In this document: one piece after another, positions 48,723 to 58,889 of the stretch
How positions within the stretch are numbered: the stretch's first letter is position 1
How the letters are laid out: each line of letters starts with the position of its first letter
Assembly: GCA_003024785.1 (NCBI GenBank)
Contig: PUQB01000137.1
Coordinates: forward strand, 300,854-364,853
Length of the DNA: 64,000 nucleotides
From: Selaginella tamariscina
Taxonomy: Eukaryota; Streptophyta; Lycopodiopsida; Selaginellales; Selaginellaceae
Direction of reading: 5' to 3'
Program-made: the position numbers and the translations under genes
The notes under the pieces: generated by a model
Told to the model about the DNA's origin: nothing
Database searches by the model: none
The model's input: only the letters and a program-made list of their open reading frames with translations

Positions 48723-49901
48723 ATGAAGAGCAAGCTTATTGGAACACTGCTCTTGCGTCAGCAGGAGCTCAGATCTGGACGGATACTTTCCCAAAAGATG
48801 CACTACAGTTCAGTCACTCGTGCTAAGTCTCCGCTTTTCCTGGAGAATTGTCATAAGATTACCAGTGTACAAGTTGCTCAGTTCTCACCTCTGCGGGGCT
48901 GGTTCAGGCTGAGCAGCTCTGCTGCTGCTCAAGCCGTTGAAAGAAAAGAGGAGGTGAAGTTAGAGAGTGGACAGCAGTTTTCGGAGTACTGGGGAATAAT
49001 TCCACAGAAAGCTCTACGAGAGGATGGGACACCGTGGCCTTGGAACTGCTTCAGAGTAAGTTTTGTTCTCTTCACCCAACTCTTATATTTCCTTTCCTTT
49101 GTGTGTTGGAATCCCAGCCTTCTGACACGTACATCCCCGACACAAGCATTGATGTAAAGAAGCACCACATTCCCGATTCTTTGGTGGACAAGGTTGCCTT
49201 CCGAACTGTGAAGTTCCTTCGAAGACTATCCGACTTATTCTTTCAGGTGAGCTGCACGTCATGTCGTAGAATCATAAGTTGTACACTGTCTGTAACAGAG
49301 ACGGCACGGCTGCCATGCCGTGCTGCTGGAGACAGTCGCAGCGGTACCAGGCATGGTAGGAGGGATGCTCTTGCACTGTAAGTCAATTCGAAGGTTTGAG
49401 CATAGCGGTGGCTGGATCAAAGCACTCCTGGAGGAAGCAGAGAACGAGAGAATGCACCTGATGACGTTCATGGAGATGTACCAGCCAAAGTGGTATGAAC
49501 GTGCACTGGTTTTCACAGTCCAGGGAGTCTTCTTCAATGTCTACTTCCTCCTCTACATTCTTTACCCTCGGCTAGCTCACAGAGTGGTCGGTTACTTGGA
49601 AGAGGAAGCTGTCACGTCCTACACCGCGTTTCTCAAGGATCTCGATGACGGTACCATGCCAAACACTCCTGCACCTGCCATTGCCATTGACTACTGGCGC
49701 CTTCCAAAGGATGCTACACTCCGAGACGTGGTTTTTGTTGTCCGAGCAGATGAAGCACGCCATAGAGACGTCAACCACTTTGCTGCGGTAAGCAAGCTCA
49801 GGATACTTTTCATCTTCTTAGTCTTATATGGTATCTTACAGGACGTCCACCTGCAAGGAAAAGAGCTGCGACAATCACCTGCTCCCCTTCACTATCACTA
49901 G
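48723..49901 (+). CDS. AOX: Mitochondrial alternative oxidase
   Basis: AOX is a di-iron ubiquinol oxidase of the inner mitochondrial membrane that bypasses complexes III and IV. Exons 48723-49055, 49118-49246, 49299-49787 and 49842-49901 join in phase 0 to 336 residues, a normal length. The four-exon layout matches many plant AOX genes. The N-terminus is Arg/Ser/Leu-rich and lacks acidic residues, as in transit peptides. The di-iron ligand motifs are all present: [30 protein letters not shown] and [15 protein letters not shown]. The C-terminus is short and polar. The gene is intact and converges with the PPR gene, only 99 bp away. Confidence 0.95.
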
Positions 49902-50000
49902 TATATATATTCAACCACAGATCTGTTCTTCCGCTGCTATGCCTAGAGCACGACGAGCCCCACTAGAAGGATGTTAGCACCAGTTTCTATTCTAATATAC

Positions 50001-52295
50001 TTAGATTATGAATCGTTGAAACTCTTGCTCTGGCAGGAAACCTTCAAGCTGCATACCCCAAAGTATCTCTCGAATCCCCTCAGTCCCACCACCATTCAAA
50101 CAGGCCAAAGCCAAGGCATTCCATGATGAGCCATCTCTATATTGCATTAGATCAAACAAAACCCTTGCACTCTGGAAATCCCCACGAATCCCATACATGT
50201 TGAGCACATCACTCTGCATTCTGAAACTCATCCTCTTAAGTCCAAACCTCCGCTTAAGTCTAAACCTCCCTAAAACATGATAAACCAGGCTCTCATCGTC
50301 AGCAAATGCATTTACACACGCAGCTAACACACTGTGGTGGCTCTCATCGTCTGGCCTCACCTCCTTCCTCATAACCTCGTACAGCTTTAAACACTCGGTG
50401 AACTCCCCATGTTTAACATAAGCAGCCAGCATTGCGTTCCACGGTCGTATACTCTTCGTCTTCCTTGTCTCAAACACCAACTTTGCATCGTTTGAACTTC
50501 CGCAGTCTGAGTACATCTTCACAATGGCAGCAAGTAGTCCTGGCTTGTGTTTAACCAATGTAGCTATGGCTCTAGCATGAATACGTTTACCTTGTGAAAG
50601 AAATTCAGGAGAAGAACAGGCTGCGAGTGCCTTCTTGTAAGTTTCATTATCTGGATTTCTACCCCGTGCTCTCATTGCCTGGTAGAGCTCCAAAGCCTCT
50701 GTATTCAACCCTTGATTTACGTATATCGAAATGCATGAGTTCCTGCATACAGTAAATGGTGCGTGTGTTTTTGTGTGTGTGTGTGAGAGAGAGAGACAGA
50801 GACAGACAGACAGACAGACAGACAGAGGGATTTACCATGGAGAAATGTCGAGCTTTGCAGTCACATTCAGGATTTCTTTTCCACGCTCAAACATACGAGA
50901 CTCTGCATACACCTTTGCAAGAGCGTGAAGTAACTTCTTGCTACAAGTACGATCGTACCCTGTTGAGACTATCCTCTCTACAATGGATCGAGCGTATGAC
51001 AAATCCCTTATATGTAGGCATATCTCAAGCACATTTGAATATGTTATCTTGTCTGGCTGCTTTCCCTCAAGTACCATCTCCCTGTATAGCCCAAGAGCTC
51101 TAGGAAACAATCCAAATCTGCATATTCATGAACTTAAGCTGATCCCATCACACAATATACGTGTATGCTCTTTTTCACACACTCTCTTCTCTCTCTCTCT
51201 CACACACACACACAAGCGTATGTATAGAAAATGTGAACCTGCAAAGGGCGATTATCATCGCATTCCATGAAGCTGCCTCCTTGAATCTTACATCTGCGAA
51301 CACCTGCTCAGCCAAGTCCAGTCTGCCACATTTTCCATACATAAAAATGAGAGCACTCTGAAGAACATGGTCCTGCTCAATCTTGGTGTCAATGAGCTCG
51401 TGATGGAATGCTATCCCTTCCTGAAGATACCTATATAACATGTCCATACATTATACACACACCTACAAGCACAACGTACCTAAGTTGGCCGCAAGCACGT
51501 ATAGCATGAGTATACGATGTACAATCCGGCAAGCCGCCTTGTGTTTGCATTCTACGGAACCCACGGTACACCTTGCGATGCATGTTGTTCTCCGCAAGCA
51601 GACCGAGATAAGTATTCCAAGAAACACATTTCTATTGTCCATTGCCTCAAATACATCACATGCCCATTCCACATTTCCACACTTGCCATAGAATTTAATC
51701 AGTAAATTCCCCATGTACGTGTCTCTAAGGTACTTGGTAGCATCCATATGCCTGAACCAAAAACGTGTGTTCGTGTGATTACCCATGTCACACACACAAG
51801 CGGCTTGGAATACAACAATCGCTGCAAATGCAATTAATGGGCATATGCAGTGAACACTGTAGATCACGCACGCACTAATACACATGAAATCTAGTGACTT
51901 AATCACTACAAAAGAAGCAAATGCATTTCACAGACATATACAATGAGCATTGTACACATGGCAAACAAACACACACAGAGGCTGCTGTTTTGAATCACCA
52001 TAAGCGTGGCAAATGCCATTGACGGGCATATGCTGGGAACGTTAACACACTACCTGTGTACTCGAACACCAAATGAGAAGGCGCGCTCGTGGGTGCACTT
52101 GCGAATTAGATTTGCATAGATGGAAGAGCTTATACGCTGAGAAGAATAAGTCTTCTCTAGAGCGTCTACAACATCCGTTAGTTCCTGAGATACCCATGGC
52201 TCCTTTGGATACCGTATACGTCTCCGGTTCGTGAAGCTCAGCTTCTGGTTCTCCCTCCGCTTCTTCCTCCACACGCCCCTCAGAAACGCATTCAT
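50001..52295 (-). CDS. PPR protein with four introns
   Basis: PPR proteins bind organelle RNA, one base per repeat. Exons are 52295-52054, 51751-51480, 51430-51239, 51117-50836 and 50742-50001, with GT-AG introns. They give 576 residues if one T is restored in exon 2 (51622-51624). Repeats show typical helix pairs: MGNLLIKFYGKCGNVEWACD, LIFMYGKCGRLDLAEQVF, ASWNAMI, LYREMVLEGKQPDKITYSNV, LELYQAMRARGRNPDNETYK and PWNAMLAAYVKHGEFTECLK. Their mixed lengths point to the PLS subclass. No DYW, E or SMR domain follows, and the protein ends in GFLPEQEFQRFII. No clear transit peptide is visible. Intron-rich PPR genes are usual in mosses and lycophytes and rare in seed plants. It diverges from P5CR 198 bp away. 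Confidence 0.85.
50793..50826. repeat. (GACA)n microsatellite in a PPR intron
   Basis: A tract of GAGA then GACA units within the last PPR intron, adjoining a (TG)n tract at 50770-50784. Confidence 0.9.
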
Positions 52296-52493
52296 CCATA
52301 AACCCGTAAATTACTAGATTTGTAAAACGTTGGACATTCTAGGATATACTATGTTGATGAGCTTATCATACACATTTTAAGATGTATGCTCAATGAACAG
52401 TAATACATTAGTCTAAAAATGCTTATACTACACAATTGATACCATGGAATCTGATGATCTAGGTTTAGGGTTCTTGGGAGGTTTAGGAGGAAG
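52296..52493. promoter_or_regulatory. Divergent PPR/P5CR promoter region
   Basis: These 198 bp separate the start codons of two divergent genes and must contain both promoters and leaders. No confident TATA box was identified. It may act as a bidirectional promoter. Confidence 0.45.
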
Positions 52494-53925
52494 ATGGGAT
52501 GCAGAGTGGGATTTGTGGGAGCAGGAGCGATGGCGGAAGCGATCGCCCGGGGACTGCATCGTGCGGCTGTCGTTCCTGTCTCTCGTATGATCGCGGCCGA
52601 TGTGAACGAAGCCCGTTGCAAGGTATTTGAGCAGTTCGGCGTCCGCACTGTTAAATCAAACCACGAGGTAAGAAATACATTATATACATTATACATATAC
52701 GTATAATATATGTATGTGTATAATGTGGTTATGTATTTTCTTATTTGAGGAAGTAACTTTTATTAATAAAGACCAGAATGTATATAAATATTTTCTCACA
52801 TTACCACAGGTTGCATCTAGCAGTGATGTTATAATTCTAGCAGTCAAGCCACAGTTTGGTAATTTGTTCACACAATGTGTTGTGGAGAGAGAGGGCTTAT
52901 TGTGTTTTACAGCTAGTAAAGTGGTCAAAGACCTCAGACCCACTCTCACGAAAGAGCATCTACTTATATCCATCGCTGCTGGTGTGACTTTGGATAGCTT
53001 GCAGGTATTGGTTATATATGTACATGTTATGGAAAGATGCGTGTGTGTGTGCGTGCGTGCACGCGACCTAAAGAAACAACGCCTTATATACAGAAGCTTG
53101 TTATATGGCATCAAAGTGTAGCTCTCCCTCTCCACGTCTTTACTTAAGTGTATGATTGCATAGGAATGGGCAGGGGAGGCAAGAATAGTCAGAGTGATGC
53201 CTAACACGCCTTGTCTCGTGGGAGAGACAGCAGCCGGTAATGTAAAACCTTGGACATTAAGTTAATCGATTCTATTATGTTTAATTACTTCATTTGCAGC
53301 TATGAGCCTAGGGAAGCTGGCTACAAGCACGGATGCAGACCTTGTGAAGTCACTCTTTGAAGCAGTTGGGAGGATACACGTAGTGGAGGAGAAGCTGCTA
53401 AATGCTGTCACTGGCCTCAGGTAGAAAATGTGTGCGTGGCGTGTGTGTGTGTGTGAGTTTATATCTATACACCATACATGTACACCATACATGTATTTTG
53501 CAGTGGTAGTGGCCCCGCATATATATTTATTACCATTGAGGCTATGGCCGATGGTGGAGTAGCTGCCGGTTTGCCAAGGGATATCGCATTGTCACTGGCA
53601 GCACAAACGGTACACATATTACTAAATTTATAATACCCGGGCATTGTTACTATATACGTATTTTCGCTATTTTTACAGGTTTTGGGATCAGCTAAAATGG
53701 TGCTTGAAACTGGAAAGCATCCTGGACAATTGAAGGATGAGGTTGCATCACCTGGAGGTAACATACCGTGTGTGTGCGCGTGTGTAAAAGAGAGAGATTA
53801 ACTATCCTGTCGCTTCAGGCACCACAATAACGGGATTGCAGGAGCTTGAGTGTGCAGGTGTGAGGTCTGCTTTTATGAAAGCCGTGAAAGCTGCATCTGA
53901 GAAGAGTGAAAAGCTTTCGAGGTAA
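52494..53925 (+). CDS. P5CR: Pyrroline-5-carboxylate reductase
   Basis: P5CR makes the last step of proline synthesis, reducing pyrroline-5-carboxylate with NAD(P)H. Eight exons: 52494-52667, 52810-52858, 52913-53004, 53164-53236, 53300-53420, 53504-53609, 53679-53757 and 53819-53925. They sum to 266 residues, the usual length. The dinucleotide-binding motif ([16 protein letters not shown]) opens the protein. [51 protein letters not shown] and [17 protein letters not shown] are all recognisable and in order. The second intron (54 bp) could be retained without breaking frame, inserting 18 residues. The product has no targeting sequence and is probably cytosolic. The gene is intact and converges with the carrier gene, 126 bp away. 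Confidence 0.95.
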
Positions 53926-54051
53926 GGTTTTGATGTTTATTCGTCATTTTATATAACTCCTTAATAAAGTACATATAAATTCACTCTACGTATTACACTC
54001 GCTCTCGCGCACACACACACACAGACACACACAAACTGTTAACAAGTTCAT

Positions 54052-54878
54052 TTACTTTAGATATGTCTTAGCCATTTCGTAGACCAGATATGTGACACTC
54101 GATTGAGGAAGCACTTTAACGAGGCTAACTGATAAACCCTTGTAAAACCCTCTTAATCCCTCCTCTTTAAGAATCATCTTAAAAGCTTCACTCACCCCCC
54201 TGTAGCCATTGATCTGCAACCTAGTCCTCACCAGCTGCAAAGGAAACACAGACACTGCCCCGGTTGCACCCCCAACCATCCCACAACCGAGTGCCACTAA
54301 TGGGTGTGTATTTTCTCCCTCTTTGATAAACAAGCCTCTCAATACATGATAAGTTGCTAGATCGATTCCTGTATATGGAACCATTCCCATGAGAGAGGGT
54401 GTGAGACCTCTGTAAAACCCTCTCAAACCCTCTCGTTTCCATATACTTAGTGCTAGTTTAGCAGTAGAAGCTCTATCTTGAACCTGAAGCCTCGTCTTTA
54501 GGGTTTCAACCGGATAAACCGAAGCTAATGCAAACCCACCAGCTAAACCACCGGTGATAACCTTGGCACCATGTGAACTTGTTGTTCATTAGAGAACTTT
54601 CTCCCTAGAGCATTAAATGCATAAAACTTAATTGCACTCTCTGGTGTAGCTTTTAAAACGTTTAGACAGTTACCAACGTAATAGCTACGCATGCCTCCGT
54701 GTTTATATATAAACTTGATACCCTCAAGCATGCCTAGACGCTGCGTGTGGTGCATAGTCTTAGTTTGCTGTAAAACTTTGAGTCGATCTAACGGTGCTGT
54801 TGTTGTTCTTGAAATTAAACCTGCCAGCCCTCCAGCTATGAATTCCTTTCTTTCCCCCATACTGTACCCTAGAAACAT
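54052..54878 (-). CDS. Mitochondrial carrier, ATP-Mg/Pi (SCaMC/APC)-like
   Basis: Mitochondrial carriers move metabolites across the inner membrane through six helices in three repeats. All three signature motifs are present: PLDRLKVLQQ, PVETLKTRLQ and PLQLVRTRLQ, with GLRGFYRGL and GLRGFYKGL matrix helices. SRTTTAPLDRLKV is closest to calcium-dependent ATP-Mg/phosphate carriers, but no EF-hand region is visible upstream, so the substrate is unsure. A one-base shift occurs near 54569-54571, between QQVH and GAKVITGGLAGG. With one base restored the frame is open to the stop. An acceptor-like sequence (TTTCTAG) just after the first ATG suggests that upstream exons may exist and that the true start is uncertain. 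Confidence 0.85.
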
Positions 54879-54949
54879 TAATAGCTTTTTAAGTACAATG
54901 ACCCTAAAAATAACCCCAATTGTTTAGCCTTTAAATTTAATTAATTTAA

Positions 54950-56250
54950 CATATTCAAAAAAGGTAACCTAATACGTTGAATATCACATTAATAAAAAAG
55001 CATACAAGTACGACGTAAGGATTCTGATTCTGATTAAAAGCTTCGTCTTTTATATTTTGACATGCAGTCGGATTGCTGCACTGAGTCGGTACAATTCGTA
55101 CACAGAATCGAAATGGGAATATTAAATTATGGACATGAAGTCGGTTTAAAGAGTATGCTGTGCACTGAGTCGTCCAGTTTGTACACTGAATAGTGAATAT
55201 TATGAAATGGTAAACAGAATATAATAGGACGCTACACACTGCATTCGTGCAATTTATATACTAAATAATGAATATTATGAAATGGAAAAAATTTTAAATA
55301 TCCATACAAAATGTTATTCTTGGATCCCAATGTGTCATCCTCTGTGCCCATGGCCTCTTTATGCATATAAATATTGATTACTCAGCTATATTATAGTGGC
55401 AAAGGATATTTTGTAAAGTGAATGAATAAAATTTAGCAGAAGTATATTTGTGTTTTTTAAAAAAAAAGAGAAATGCTTACGTAAAATCGTGAAATGCAAT
55501 AAATAAGTTCTACTTTGAGTACAACGGATGTCATAGTTAGAAATAGCTCCACTTAATACATTTATGTGTTCAGGTGTAATCTAGCTGGCTATCACTAAAT
55601 ACCTCGAGAAACTTTATGTAAACTTATATTTTAAAAAAAATTCTTACCCTTATTTTTTTCATATCTACTAGGTTACTAATTAATTTTAATGAGTTTAACA
55701 TGTTAGGATTGACTTAACCCTAGGGTTTCCTTAACCCCTTTAAACCCCTCATATTAGCGTTTATGTGTCAATGAATTGTTAAGTTAAACTCACCAAGTAT
55801 ATTCTTATTAAGAATAAAATTTTGTGTTAACCCACTTTACAAGATAAGGGCTTCTATCACATATATTAAGTAGTATATATAAGGAGAGTTTCTAGGTTCA
55901 TAACTGAGCTCGTTATCTTCTATTACTACAAGGTATAACTTGTGTTGTCAAGACACAACCCTTTGTTGTGCTACCTTAACTTCCCATTCCACTTTCAGAT
56001 AACCTACCCTTAACATTGCAAATCCTTGTGTGAGAGGTCCTGTTAGAGTGCATGTTCCAAAGGGTTAAATGTTGAATCATATTTTTAGCCACATCAAGTT
56101 AAAAATAACACTCACAATTAAGTAAGGAATATTCGTGTCCTTGTGCATGAGATATTAACTGACAAGTTCTTTTTATCATGTTCTTAAGAATTGGGGCTCT
56201 AAAGTTGGCATCTACGAGCCACATTTGTGACACCATGTGTAGTTATTGAG
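54950..56250. other. AT-rich intergenic DNA
   Basis: Holds short duplicated phrases (AATGAATATTATGAAATGG-like near 55195 and 55265). No gene supported. Confidence 0.5.
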
Positions 56251-56282
56251 TTTGAGGGGCTATGGCGAGATAGCCCACATCT

Positions 56283-56480
56283 TGGAAAACAGTGTTACAT
56301 AAAGATGTGAGACTAGGCTAGATGATAAATTGAGGCATGCCCTTTGGGGTTGTCTCATGGGTTTAATTGAGATACTTTAATAAACATGCATGCTTATGGA
56401 AGGCAATGTCACATGGAGATGTGACACTGGGCTATATGTCACATGATACAACGCCCGAGGCATGCCCTTTGGGTCGTGTT
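56283..56480. repeat. Two-copy tandem repeat, period ~115 bp
   Basis: Copies from 56283 and about 56397 share GGxAxxCAxTGTxACATxxAGATGTGAxACTxGGCTA and GAGGCATGCCCTTTGGG, with clear divergence between them. Confidence 0.6.
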
Positions 56481-57339
56481 AATCCCATATGCCCATACAT
56501 GATGTAATTTATGCTTAGGCAAGGGTAAATAGGGTGATTTCTAAAAAAATCTGAATTGAGGGTGCTTAATAATATGCATATGCAATAATATATAATTATG
56601 TATAGGGATAATATGCTCGCATTAGGTGTTAAGCCTTGGGCATCCACTCAGGTCTCGTAACTAATTATGTTAATCAACACACTTAGCTAGGGGGACATGT
56701 TCAAGGGTTGAACAATCTAAGTTTGTTAACCTAAGCTCTTTCGTGAGGCACTTACAAGGTCTTATACTTAGGATTATCCAAACCTAACCTTAAGAAGTTT
56801 ACTTAACAAAACACTGGTGCATACTTGTGTCTTCACTAAATATTAACCCTAGGTTTAAGCTATAACTTGACCACTCAAACCCTTAAGGGTTAGTCATGGT
56901 TGAGGGTACCAAAGGGGTTGTACTCTTGGATGAAGGTGATTCCTTCAAGGGTAAGATATGATGTCTTGGCTCTATCATTAGGTATGTGCAAGGTGTGTCT
57001 CCTTACTAGGGTTAGAGCATGAGCCTATTTAAGTTTCTTGGGGCAGGATCCTAAAGTCTATTTGGATTCTCCTTTTAAGGTTTGTTAGGGCAAGACCCTA
57101 AGTTTCATGCTTATTTAAGTATCTGAGTCAGACTCTGGAAGTCATCATTAAAGACTTAGTGTTATTCACACAGAATGTTGATGTCGAATGACCACGTGTT
57201 GCCACATGTTGGCCTTTCACATTAAAATTCTACAATGGATATATATATTAAAGCTCATTTTTGACTAATTAGCCATTTCTGGCACCGAAGGTGTTTGTGT
57301 AGTCAAATTTTATATTCTAAAAATAGATAATAGAGCATT
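56481..57339. other. Intergenic DNA
   Basis: Moderately AT-rich, with many short phrases like CCTTAAGGGTT and AACCCTAGG but no open frame or RNA gene recognised. Confidence 0.45.
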
Positions 57340-57640
57340 GTCATAAAAGGTTGCAAGTTCATAGGGCCATGCACCATCCTTGGCGTCAAAGATGGAGTAT
57401 GGCCACAAAAGGTAGCAAGTTCGCACCTCCCTAGAGCCATGCATCATTGAAGATGAGGTAGAACTCATAGCCTTCTAAATTCATGCACCATCTTCAATGA
57501 CAAGGATGGGGTAGAACTCATAAAATTTTAAGGTTTTGCACCATCTTTGGTGTCGAGGATGGGATGGGGTAAGACTTGTAATATTTTGAGGTCATGTACC
57601 ACCTTCAATATTAGGATGGTACATAGACCGAAAGGTTTTG
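57340..57640. repeat. Degenerate tandem repeat, ~55-bp period
   Basis: The phrase CCATGCACCATCTTTGGTGT recurs in varied form near 57368, 57428, 57484, 57536 and 57594, usually followed by AGGATGGGGTAGAACTCATA. Confidence 0.6.
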
Positions 57641-58290
57641 AGTTATTAACCTCACCCTAAAAAGGAATCAAACTCACAACTTTATTAGCCATGCACTCTT
57701 ACTCAAAAGGTTGCAAGTTCAATTTTGTTTTACATACAATATTATTTTTGCCCTACTAAAATTTGATTATGGGACTCCTAGGAGGATGGTGCATTACCTT
57801 AGAAGGTTGGGAGTTTTGATTCCTTATCAAGACACAATATTAACCTTTTCCATAGTGAGGTTCGAACTCATGGGGTCATGCAATGACCTTGTTAGCATCA
57901 AGGCCACATAAGGATGTGAGTTCAATTTCTTTTCAAGGTAAGTATTAACCTCGCTTCAATAAGGTTCAAACTCATTTATTATGCATGACCATAGAAGGAT
58001 ATGAGTTTTATTTCTTTTTAAGGTAAAGTATTACCTTGCCTCAATGAGGTTTAAACTCATAACCTTCTAGGGCTATGTGCCGAGGATAATGAACGGCCCC
58101 AAAGAATTGTGAGTTTGATTCCTTTTCAAGGTATATTATTAAATAATGTTTCAACTTGTAGCCTTATGGGGCCATCCTCCTCCTCGGTGCCAAGAACAAT
58201 ACATGACTTTAGAAGACTACGAGTTTGATTTCTTTTTGAAGTACACTATTAATCTCGCCCCAATGATGTTCCAACTCATAGCCTTATGGG
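57640..58290. repeat. Degenerate tandem repeat, ~110-bp period
   Basis: GAGTTTGATTTCTTTTTAAG-type anchors lie near 57809, 57918, 58003, 58111 and 58221. Each is followed about 35 bp later by CAATGAGGTTCAAACTC-type sequence. GAGTTTGA and TCAAACTC make each unit partly self-complementary. The array ends exactly at the chromovirus LTR. Confidence 0.65.
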
Positions 58291-58889
58291 TGTCACGACC
58301 CGATATAGGATACAGGATACGGGTTGTAGGATATTCCTACAAGATATTCCTATCGAGATTCCGAATACAGGATATGATTGTAGGATATTCCTATAGGATA
58401 TGCCACAGGATATGCCTAGAGAATAAGGGACATGTGGACTCACCTTAGCCTCTGCATGCATGCAGCCACTTTTAGTTGCATGCAACCACTTTTAGCACTC
58501 ATGCCTAGATTAGCTCTTGGAGTTGTGAGCATAAAAGCTTCGACCTAATTGTTGTACAATCAGTTACTATTAACACCAGTCTTACTAGATCAATCTTGTT
58601 CTTGTTCTTGTCTTGCTCCTTGTTCTTGTTCTCTCTTTGTCTCGCTCTGGATGCTGTCCTGCTCCTGTCTTACTCCCGGATCTTGTCCTGTTCCTGTTTG
58701 TTCCTGGATCCTGTCTTGTACCCTATCTTGCTCCCAGATCCTATCCTGTTCCTGTCTTTTCCTGGATCATGTCATGCGCCTGGTCTTGCTCCTGAGTTCC
58801 TAGTTCCTGTCCTGCTCTCTCTCCTCTGAGTCAAGCCTTTTATTCTTGGAATCCTACTCTCTTCCTGGTTCCTGGATCGTGGCTTGACA
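58291..58889 (+). repeat. 5' LTR of the chromovirus fossil
   Basis: Starts TGTCACGACCCGATA and ends near GGCTTGACA. The first part repeats GGATACAGGAT and AGGATATTCCTA; the later part is built of TCCTGTTCCTG-like units (58585-58815). Confidence 0.8.

Noticed and set aside
52714-53121. A single long exon reading through P5CR from 52714
   Set aside because: It includes intron sequence at both ends. Conserved motifs and the exact 801-bp exon sum support splicing at 52810, 52859-52912 and 53004.
57840-57870. tRNA-derived SINE, from a GGTTCGAACTC B-box-like motif
   Set aside because: No A box at the proper distance and no tRNA fold. The motif is one unit of a degenerate tandem repeat.
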